From contig DLLB01000036.1 in NCBI GenBank assembly GCA_002477905.1, positions 1 to 17,790 of the forward strand: DNA of 17,790 nt. Reading direction: 5' to 3'. The notes under the pieces are model-generated. The model did not search any database, was not told where the DNA came from, and saw nothing but the letters and a program-made list of their open reading frames with translations. How positions within the stretch are numbered: the stretch's first letter is position 1; each line of letters opens with the position of its first letter. The position numbers and the translations under genes were made by a program. This stretch comes from Clostridiales bacterium UBA7573. Its GTDB lineage: Bacteria; Bacillota; Clostridia; Oscillospirales; CAG-272. Positions 6,255-16,000 of the stretch are shown one piece after another.

Positions 6255-9200
6255 ATGAAGAAACTGAAATGCAGTGCGGCGGTACTGCTGGGATTACTTG
6301 TGATGGTATTGCTTGCCGTGTCGCTGATTTCCTGCAACGATACCCCCGCGGTGACCACACCATCCGGGACGACCACCGTGCCGTCCGACGATCCGATCAC
6401 TCCGGCGGCAAAAGACGGCAGTGTGATTTTCAAAGAAACGGACGGAACGGTGCTGAAAACCGTGCAGGGAAAAGAGGGCGACGCGCTCTCCTATACGCCC
6501 GCGAAAACCGGCTATCGCGCCTACGCGTATTATAAGGACGCGGCGTGTACGGTTCCCGCAACGCTCCCCGCGACCATTCCGCAGGGCGAGACGGTGCTGT
6601 ATATCCAGTGGAAAGATCCGATTACTTACACGATCTCTTTTGATTGCGGCGAGGGCGTCGGACAGATGCCGTCGTTACAGCTTACTTATGATGAAAAACT
6701 CACGCTTCCCGCAAATACGTTCACTCTGCGCGGCAAGACCTTTATTGAATGGAGAATGTATCGCAAGGACGGCGGATACGAAGCGTTCGTGGACGGTGCG
6801 AAGATTAAGAATCTGACGGATACGCAGGGCGCACAGCTCACGCTGACCGCGATTTTTGAAACGCCGGATGCGGAAAACTTCACGGTAAAGGATGGCGTTG
6901 TGACGGCTTACCACGGCAATGCGACGCATGTGATCTTCCCGCAGTCCGCGCATACCATTTCCGCGGAGGTATTCCGGCAGCTTGCGGATGCTTCCAAGAT
7001 CAAACGCATTACCGTTCCCGCTTGCTATACGACCATTGAGCAGGGCGCGTTTGCTCCCTGCACGAAGCTGGAGGAACTGACCGTCCCGTTTATCGGCGGT
7101 TCCCGCACGGAAGATACCTTCTTGGCATATCTGTTCGGCGCGGAATCCTATCGGGACAATACTTATTCGTTCCAGGCAACGCTGAGTTCCCTCTATGGTC
7201 TGCTTGTGGATGAAAAAACATTGGACCTTTCCAAGCAGGTCGTACCGACCACGCTGAAGCATGTTACGGTGACGGAAGCGATCTACACCATTGACGAAGG
7301 CGCATTCTACATGGTGTACGGTTTGGAAAAGCTTACGATCGCGCACAATGAAAATCTGTATGCGGTCGGCACGTCTGCATTTGAAGGATGCTGGCAGCTT
7401 GGCTATGATGCCGATTATGGGATTCAGAATCCGCTGTACTGGTTGGAAAATGTGGAGACTATCGGCGATCGTGCGTTCTGCGCGTACGTTTCGGAAGAAA
7501 ACGATGCCGGCAGCTCCTATATGTTCACCCGCCTGTTTGAGATTCCGAAAATGCAGAATATGCGGAGCGTGGGCAAGGAAGCGTTCTATCTCTGCGTTTA
7601 TTTGATGAATATTGAATTCGGCGACAAGTTGGAAACCATTGGCGCGTATGCGTTTATGAACTGTGTGTCCGCCAAAAAGATTTCTTTGCCGGATTCGCTG
7701 ACCACCATTGGAGAATACGCGTTTACCAGTTGCTCCAGTGTCGAAGAAATCTATCTCGGAAAGAATCTGAAAAGCATCGGCGCGTTTGCTTTTGCGGACT
7801 GCGCATTGCTCGGCACGGTGAATCTTGCCAATGATTCTCCCGCGAAAACCGCGCTGATTCCGTTCTCTAACGGCGTCAATTACAAATACAATGCGCAAGG
7901 ACAGCTGGAAGGTTATGATCCGACCTTTACACACTTAAAACTCTATGTCCCCGCTACCGCCGCGGACGCTTACCGCAAGGCGTGGGTTTCCTATGCGGAC
8001 CGGATCGAAACCGAGGACGCGGCGACCGAGATCTTCTATTACGGGCGTAAGGATGACGGAACTTATACCGCAATGTTGCGGATTGTCGGCAATACGGTAT
8101 ATGTCACCGATCCGACCGGCTCCCTTTTGGATCTGTTGGATTACTTCCAGACCTCCAGCCTTGGCACAGAATATGTCCTGATTTTGGAGGATGTGGACGC
8201 TTCCGAGATCGCACCGGTTGGTGCGGAACGCTTTATCCGTGTGTCCAATCCGGAGATCCTCGGTATCGACGGCGATGTCATGAAAGTGGTTTTGCGTGTA
8301 CGTCCTGAGCTTTATGAAAAGGACGGCAAGCGGTATTTGGTTCCCACAGCCGATATTCCGTCCAGTTACAGCGCACTTGGAAAAGGGGAAAATTCCCTGT
8401 ATAAGATCGTGGATGACGATTACGGTCATGCAACCCTGTATACCCGCGAAAGCGTGACGGCGGAATGGACCGAGGTTGCAAAGCCGGAGGGCGCCGTGTA
8501 TACGGAAGTGTATCTGTATGTGGCGGTGTGGTTTAACACGGAACAGTATCTTGCAGTGGTCTATGAGGATGAAAACGCACAGCCGATTTCTTACCGCTAC
8601 TTCTTTACATACAATGACGAACTGATCCCCGCAAAAGGTCCGCTGACCAACAATGCCATGACGTTCTTTGACAGCGCGGCATGGTCTACGCAGATCACGC
8701 TGGATGGCGGCGGTGTGCTGAAAATTTTGGATCTGACCAGCGATGACTGGATTCCTTACGTCGGCAATTATACATTGACGAACGGCAAGATCGGGGACGA
8801 TTCCGTAACGGTTTCCTTTACCGATCTGCGCGGACCGAACGGTCCGGTGTCCGGTTATCTGATCTTTGACGGCTACTTTGACGGCGGATACCACCGTTGC
8901 CGCGTGAAGCTGTCCGAAAACGGCTACACCATCCTTTATCGGACGTTGTATACCTCTGCGGGACTTGCGGAGGAACGCACCGCACGGAATACGGAGGACG
9001 GCACCCGGTATTATTTCTACGATTACCAGAACAAAGCGGGCGAAATTGTATTCCGCTATGCAGAATACAATGATGCGGAGGGCAACGCTTCCCATGGCAC
9101 CTACACGGTGTCCGATACCAAAGCCGGTGCGAAGATCCGCATTTCAGTGGAAGATTATCCCGAAGTGGTCGGTACGATCAAAGATGTCCGCCTCTCGTTC

Positions 9201-9941
9201 GATGTGCAAGGCGTGTTCAGCAGTGCCACCTACACGACCTACGGATATGATGAGGATGAAACCTTCTATCTGTATGAGGATTTCTACGGAACGATCATCG
9301 ATTACTACACGCTGAAAATGGACGGCTATGGCAATGCCACCTTGCACGATGAGCATGATGATGACGTCAATATCTGGTACAAAGGAACGTATTACAATAC
9401 CAAACGGAGCATCGGCGAGGACGATTACGGCAATACCCTTTGGGTTTATTGCTTCACCGGCAACGAATGTACCGAAAACGGCGTGTTGATCGAAAACGGC
9501 AAGACCGCAACGTATTATTATGTGGTCAATGTGCCGGATGGCTATTATGTGGAAGAAGGACAGATTTTGTCCATCTCCGAATCCAACGGCAGTACCGCAT
9601 ATACGGTGTATGATGAAAAAGGACTGGAATTCGCGCGCATGGATGTGGATCCGTTCGGCATCACGGTCATTACGCTGTTGCAGTACACCTATGTGGACGG
9701 TCAGATCGTTTACACGGAGGATACCGAAAAGAGCGCGTTGCTGGCACCGGTTGCATATTTGACGACGGACGGCAAAGTCAGCTATATCGTGGTTTCCGAC
9801 AAAGCGGGCAATTTCCTGTTCTGTCTGGCACGCGACGAAAACGGCGAGTGGGTTTATACCTACGAGCATGCGCTGAATCCGCAGGAAAAGGAAGAAACGG
9901 TGCTTGCACCCGATCTTACCAAACTGGACGAACTGGCGTAA
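6255..9941 (+). CDS. Surface lipoprotein with BspA-like LRR domain
   Basis: This 1228-residue protein starts with a lipoprotein signal peptide (residues 1-26; lipobox LISC, lipidated Cys27) and a Thr/Pro-rich linker to about residue 53. Residues 55-121 and 122-202 resemble two Listeria-Bacteroides (InlB B-type) repeats, each ending like YIQWK or LTAIFE. Residues 209-575 form a BspA-type LRR_5 domain with repeats such as LTTIGEYAFTSCSSVEEIYL, and close with the typical YVPATAADAYRKAW. The last 650 residues are beta-rich, Tyr/Asp-rich and unrecognised, with several GxYxx modules. The ATG at 6255 follows AGGAGG by 6 bases; the upstream in-frame ATGs at 6024 and 6240 would bury the signal peptide. 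BspA-like proteins are often adhesins. Here that is inference. It leads an operon with a second lipoprotein. Confidence 0.88.
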   Translation: MKKLKCSAAVLLGLLVMVLLAVSLISCNDTPAVTTPSGTTTVPSDDPITPAAKDGSVIFKETDGTVLKTVQGKEGDALSYTPAKTGYRAYAYYKDAACTVPATLPATIPQGETVLYIQWKDPITYTISFDCGEGVGQMPSLQLTYDEKLTLPANTFTLRGKTFIEWRMYRKDGGYEAFVDGAKIKNLTDTQGAQLTLTAIFETPDAENFTVKDGVVTAYHGNATHVIFPQSAHTISAEVFRQLADASKIKRITVPACYTTIEQGAFAPCTKLEELTVPFIGGSRTEDTFLAYLFGAESYRDNTYSFQATLSSLYGLLVDEKTLDLSKQVVPTTLKHVTVTEAIYTIDEGAFYMVYGLEKLTIAHNENLYAVGTSAFEGCWQLGYDADYGIQNPLYWLENVETIGDRAFCAYVSEENDAGSSYMFTRLFEIPKMQNMRSVGKEAFYLCVYLMNIEFGDKLETIGAYAFMNCVSAKKISLPDSLTTIGEYAFTSCSSVEEIYLGKNLKSIGAFAFADCALLGTVNLANDSPAKTALIPFSNGVNYKYNAQGQLEGYDPTFTHLKLYVPATAADAYRKAWVSYADRIETEDAATEIFYYGRKDDGTYTAMLRIVGNTVYVTDPTGSLLDLLDYFQTSSLGTEYVLILEDVDASEIAPVGAERFIRVSNPEILGIDGDVMKVVLRVRPELYEKDGKRYLVPTADIPSSYSALGKGENSLYKIVDDDYGHATLYTRESVTAEWTEVAKPEGAVYTEVYLYVAVWFNTEQYLAVVYEDENAQPISYRYFFTYNDELIPAKGPLTNNAMTFFDSAAWSTQITLDGGGVLKILDLTSDDWIPYVGNYTLTNGKIGDDSVTVSFTDLRGPNGPVSGYLIFDGYFDGGYHRCRVKLSENGYTILYRTLYTSAGLAEERTARNTEDGTRYYFYDYQNKAGEIVFRYAEYNDAEGNASHGTYTVSDTKAGAKIRISVEDYPEVVGTIKDVRLSFDVQGVFSSATYTTYGYDEDETFYLYEDFYGTIIDYYTLKMDGYGNATLHDEHDDDVNIWYKGTYYNTKRSIGEDDYGNTLWVYCFTGNECTENGVLIENGKTATYYYVVNVPDGYYVEEGQILSISESNGSTAYTVYDEKGLEFARMDVDPFGITVITLLQYTYVDGQIVYTEDTEKSALLAPVAYLTTDGKVSYIVVSDKAGNFLFCLARDENGEWVYTYEHALNPQEKEETVLAPDLTKLDELA

Positions 9942-9982
9942 GTCTCGGTTTATCCTGCCATTTTGGCTTTTTACGCTCATAT

Positions 9983-10021
9983 TTTTCACGGAAAAAGCGG
10001 GAAACCGCTTTCCTGTGAAAA
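9983..10021 (+). other. Hairpin between the two lipoprotein genes
   Basis: TTTTCAC-GGAAA-AA-GCGG (9983-10000) pairs with CCGC-TTTCC-T-GTGAAAA (10005-10021) around a GAAA tetraloop, with an AA bulge on one side and a T bulge on the other. No U run follows, so it is a poor terminator. It may protect or process the transcript and set the ratio of the two lipoproteins. The rest of the 121-bp gap shows no good promoter. Confidence 0.55.
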
Positions 10022-10062
10022 TCTGATAAATCACTGAGATAAAAAATGATGGAGGTAACACA

Positions 10063-13000
10063 ATGAAAAAGCTCAGTAGAATGCTGATCCTGCTTTTGGT
10101 TGTGGTGATGACGCTGACCGCTGTCGTATCCTGCGGCAACGATCCGGCGCCCGGCACAACAACCGATCCCAAGACCAGCACAACCAACCCGGATAAGCAA
10201 CCAGACGATCCGACTCCGGCAAAAGATGTGATCGAGATCGGTACCGTTGCGGAACTTCTGGACGCAGCAAAGAAAATTGCCGCGAACACCGATGGTTATG
10301 CCACCAAGAAATTCGTTTTGACGGCGGATATTACCCTGACCGATGCGTTTGCACCGATTACGGGCTTCCAAGGCGAATTCGACGGGCAGTTCCATACGAT
10401 TTCCGGCTTGAATTTAGATGACGCGAAAGAAAACGCGGGCTTCTTCGCTACGCTGGAAGGCGCAACGGTGAAGAATCTCATTTTCAAAGACGCGAAGATT
10501 GCAAACTCCGCGGCAGAATGCACTGCCGGTGTGCTGGCAGGCTTTGCGAAAAACAGCAAGATCGACGCAGTGACCGTGACCGGTACGCTGACGCTCGGCG
10601 GCACGAAAGCCGTCATGGGCGGTTTGCTCGGAAAAGCGGAAGAAACGACTGTTACGAATGTCAAAGCGGTTGTAACCGCGGAAGGACAGGGAGAAGTGGT
10701 CGGCGGCGTGATCGGCGCAATGCTGGATAAGACGGTGTTGGTCAACGCTTATACCGAGCTTACCGTAGCAGACAGCAAAGCAACGGTGAAAGGCGCGGTT
10801 GTCGGTACTAAAACGCACAACAGCGCAGTTGCGTATGCGCTTGCAAAATCCGGCGATTTGGTCGGTGTCATAAGCGGCGACGCGTTTTTACCGGATTATG
10901 TGATCGCTTCCAAGGTCGGTGCGAAAGCTTCCGATATGGGATGGAACACGGTGGATTGGGATGTTTCGGGAGAAACGCCTGCCATCAAGACTGATCTGGA
11001 GAAGAAACACACCGCTCCGAAAGTAACAGTGGACGGCAAAGAAGTCAAAACGGTTTATGGCGAAAAGCTCCCCACCGCGCTGACCTTGCCGCAGGATGAA
11101 AACAATGTGGCAGTGCTTGGCTATAAGCTGGGCGCAGACTACTTCTATGCAGATCTGCCGCTGTTGAATGACGCGGCAATCGAGCAGGGCAAAGTTGACT
11201 ATTCCGATCTGGTCGGCAGCTTCAAGCCCGCAAATGCTTCCGATGCGAAACTGGATGTTGCGCAGACGGTCATCTTCGGGGACAAAACCCTCACCCGTGT
11301 GTGGATCGGCGTGGAGAAAACCGGCGATTACACCGGCGTGAAGCTGTATCTGGTAGATAAAGACGGCGCAAAATACGAGCTTGCATTTGCAACCGTAGAC
11401 GGTGCAACGTATCTTGCACTGACCGCAGTTTCGGATCAGCAAGTGACATATTTCCTCCCGAACACCGACGCAATGGCGGGCGCTTGGGAGAAAGACGGCA
11501 AGATCCTCATTTTTGACGGTACTTATACGGTCAAAAACGGCAAGAATTACTGCCGGATGCTGGATCAGTCCACCGGCACTTATACGGATGTGGTGCCGAG
11601 CTTCGTTCTGACCTCTGACGGCGTATATGCCAATGTCGGCGGCTACACGCTGAAAGTGTCCGATCAGAAAGTGCCGACGGTCGTGAAGGGCGACGACACC
11701 TATGAGGTGGCGAAGTCTTACTACAACGGCGTATGGTTCAATGAAAAGAACGAGTCCATCACAGTGGTGGACGGCAAAGTCGGCGATCAGGTGCTGACGG
11801 TGGAAATGACCGCATACGGTACCGCTTTGACTTACACCAACGCAGACGGCAAGAAAGTGCTCCTCGTCGCAGGCTTCACCGGCGTGAATGTCTATGTGGA
11901 TGATACGCATGAGGTGTATGCGAACAACAACTTTGCAGGCGTTTATGTCGGCATCGTCAACGGGGTACGTACCGAACTGCGCATCGACGGTTTACATGTT
12001 TATGTCAACGGTGCGGAAACACCGGTGACGGCGACGGTTTCGTTTAAGAACGGCGTCTCCGTTCTCACTGTGACGATCGGCAACGTGACGTACAATCTGC
12101 AAAAGGACGGCACGAAACTGACCGATACCGATACCAAAGTGGTATTCACTGCACCGGAGATTCTGGAGCAATTCACCGGCACGTTTGTCCTCGGCTCCAA
12201 GAAATTTGTCATCGACGGCGCAATGCTGAACATCGGTGCAGATAACTATGCGCTGACGTTGACCTATGACGGCAGCCGGTATGCGATGGTGTGCGGCGAA
12301 ATGACGCTTGCCTTTGATGAAAGCGGCGACCTGACCGTTACCGGATACAAATCCTCTGTGACCGGCGACGCCGTGACGCGCAAGCTGTTCAAGCCTGCAA
12401 CCGCTACCGTTTACATGGGCGGATTTTTGAACGAATATGTTTCCAACCCGAACAAACCCGACAATTCCATCCGCATTGCTTTTGTGGGCGGCGTGATGTA
12501 TGTGGACGGTGTGGAAACCGAATATGAGCTTTATCAAAACAAAGACGGTTCCTTGGGACTGAAGTTCTTCTGTGTGGATGAAGCGGAATATGACGCTTCC
12601 AAGAAAGAAAAAGTGGTAAGCGTTACACGCAATGATCTCGGCATCCATGTTTCCAACGTATCTTGGGGCGATATGATCGCGGCAAGACTGGAAGATGTCG
12701 TTGGTTCCTACACGGAATTCCTGTATGGCGATACCGCGGAAGATGCGCCTGCACCGAAGGGCATCCGGTTTACCGAAAACGGTGTTCTGATCGTGGACGG
12801 TACGGTTGTTGTGGATGAACTGGGCGCGATGAAAGTGACCGGCGGAACGCAATACACCGCCGCAGATTACAGCATCACCACCTCCGGCGCGACCACGATT
12901 GTGGAGCTTCGCAAAGAGGGCGGCACAGAATATCTGATCTTTGTCAACAAGACCGTCATGTATGACGACGTGACCTATACCAACTTTGACCGGATGCTTC

Positions 13001-16000
13001 CTGCAACGACCGGCGTGCTCAGCGATAAAGAAGCGACGATCTACACCGAAGTCGGCGCGAAGGACGCATTCACGCTGAAAGTGCTGGAAGGCTCGCTCGG
13101 CTATATGGAATATGAGTATGACGATGACGGAGAAGTGGAAGACGAGACATGGGTTCCCGCCGTTTACCCGCTGTACGGTTTTGAACTGACAGTGGACGGC
13201 GTGACCTATACCTCCAAGACCTTCAACTGGAGACGTCTCACCGGCGGCACCGCACAGATCCGCGTCAACGCGGTTTCCAAAGACGGCGCAACCAAATCCT
13301 TCCGGATTACTTATAACACCGACAGCGAAATGACGGATGTTACGTTGACGGTTGACGGAACCGATACCGTCGTTTACAGCACCGCGCTTTTGGAAGATGC
13401 CTTTGCAGGCACCTACACCAACGGTGTGGATAAAGTGGAATTTGCAAAAGACGGCGCTGTCCGGATCAACGGCGTGAGAGTAGACGCAACGGTCGCACTG
13501 GATTTTGTAAAGAATGTCTATACCTTCACGGCAGAGGACTTGACCTTCACCGTGGACGGCAACAGACGGGAAATCGCAAAATGCGGCGATGCAGTGCTGT
13601 ATGACGCGAGACTGTTCGCTTATGCGGGTGTGAAGCTGGTGGCTTATACGACCGGTTCTACCAGTGATACAGCGGGCACATTCCCGCCGCAGTTCCAGAC
13701 CAAGTACGCATTGCAGCTGACGTCCGAAGGACTGAAGTTCAACGGCGCGTTGGTGGATTGGAACAAAGGAAACGCATCCTACAATTCCTTCCGGTTCTCC
13801 GTTCCCATGCAGATCGATGGGGAAACCCAAGATGTGGTTTGGAGCGGACAGAACGGATATAACGGAATTCAGGATTTCGGCATTTACATGTATCCGAACG
13901 CAACGCTTGACGCGGCAATGAATGAGACAGGCTGGGCATACAGATGGTTCCTGCCGGAGCTCCTCTTGGATAACGCGGGCGAGCATGCTGCAATCTTGGA
14001 TAACGGCAAACTCTCCATTGCGGGAATCATTGCGCCCAAGACCGCGGATCTGCCGGCATTTACCTTTACGTATGGCAGCACGACGGTGGATTATGACGAA
14101 TACTCTTTCTACATGGACGGCGAGACATTGGTGGTCGTGCTGAATGTAAAGGGCAATTCGCATCTGTTGAAGATCAAGCCTGCCGCAGACGACGCACAGA
14201 TCACCTTGGACGGCGTTTTGCTTGCACCGTATACCAGACCGGATATGGACGCATTCCTGACGGAAGCGCAGAAACTGTTCATGCAGAACAATTCTCATGA
14301 CATCATCAGCATCCAGAAGACGGCGGACGGTTACAAGTGGATCTATGATCCGAACGGTCCGAGCTACATGAGAGAAGAATCCGAAAACTTCTCCTTCGGT
14401 AAATGGGGCGATCTGGATCTGCTCTTTATGGAAAAGAGAAACGGTACAACATTCGTAGCGTTTGTGCTGGACGGCAAGTGCTTCGTTGTGTATGCGGATA
14501 TGTTTGAGCTTGCGCTTAACGCGCCGCAGGATCCGCAGGGCAGAGAGGTGAAATTCCGGTTTGCCAATACAGACGGCGAACTGAATCTGACGGCAACGGT
14601 GGACGGCAAGAATGCAACCAAGGTTACCGCAGGTACGTTGAACTATAACAACGACAACTCCTGCATTTATCTGCAATATACGTTCGGCGGCGAGTCCTAT
14701 GCTGTGGTGCGTAACATTGACAGCGCAACCGCAGAGGAACATTTTGCATTGACGATTCCGTTTGCGGAATTTACCCGTTGCGCAAACACAGGCAGCTACC
14801 GTACTCTGACGTTGAGCGGTGCAAAGCTGCGGTTTATTCCGGTTTATGATACAGCGACCGGACGCGGCGTCGTGAAAGCGGTTCTGTATAATGCAGGCGG
14901 CTATGAGATTCAGTCCCTGGAGCCGGTGGCAGGGTATACCAATCTGTATCGTTTGGTTTACTCTGACGGCAAGGAGACGTACACCGACTACTTTGTAACG
15001 TTCCCGGAAGCAAACAATTACAACGCATATCTGTACACGCTGACTGCGGATATGTTCCAGCTCCTTGGCGAACATACGGTGGCTGGCGAAAATGTCATTC
15101 TTACAATCGGATTGGGCTTAGACTCCAGAGATAGCCATGAAGTGGTATTCTACATGGAGATCAACGGCAGAAAGTATCGGATGACCAAGACCTATAACAA
15201 GTCACAGGTCGTCAGAGAACTTGGCGACGACACCTATATCTTTGACGTCACGGATGGTGTATTCGGTGCGGTCAAGGTCGATACCAAGGCGTATCGGTTT
15301 ACCACGGAAAGCAGCTATCCTTTGATCGGCGGCGGTTACTATGACAAGGCGAAGGTCACTTTGGTGAACGGCAAGCCGGTGATCGTGTGGTATAACTCCA
15401 GAACATGGAGCTATGACGGCGATACGGTGGAAGGTACGTTTGCCGCAGATTATTCTTACATTGCATTTACCTACAAGGATCAGGCATACCGTGTTTACTA
15501 CATCCCGTCGGACAGCTCTTATCATGGCGCGATGATCGAAGAAACCAAGGCAGCCTTCCTTGGCAAGTTCCTTGCCGGCACCGAGACGGATCGGCATGAC
15601 CTTGTAGTGGAGATTAAAACCGGCTACACGCCGTCTTTGAGCATTACGTTCGACGGCAAGGCGGTTTCCAATGTCCAGTATCTCTCTGGTACGGCAATGA
15701 GCTTTGAAGTGGGTACGAAAGTACACGTTCTGGAGATTGTGGACGGCGAAGGCGTGATTACTATGAATGTCATAGATCTTGCTTCCGCAGAAAACAAAGA
15801 TCTGAACGCGCTCAAAGGCAATTATTCCGCGGTAAAAGTGGTTGTAAACTATGCCGTGACCAAAGTGGACGGCGTTTGGACCGGCAAGTTCTTTGTAACG
15901 CTGGATGGAAAAGACGCGACGCTGGCTGTAGATACCGCAAAGAACACGATCGACATTACCTGCGGGGATGTGGTGAAGCACTTTGTCAAAGTGGACGCAA

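Noticed and set aside
6675..9095. Two minus-strand open frames (419 and 386 codons) opposite the LRR lipoprotein
   Set aside because: Same codon-register shadow effect. No ribosome site and no recognisable protein features.
11992..15075. Minus-strand open frame of 1027 codons opposite the giant lipoprotein gene
   Set aside because: It is in codon register with the sense gene and exists because the sense gene avoids TTA, CTA and TCA. The product is His/Arg/Cys-rich with no domain, while the sense frame has a signal peptide, ribosome site and coherent domains.
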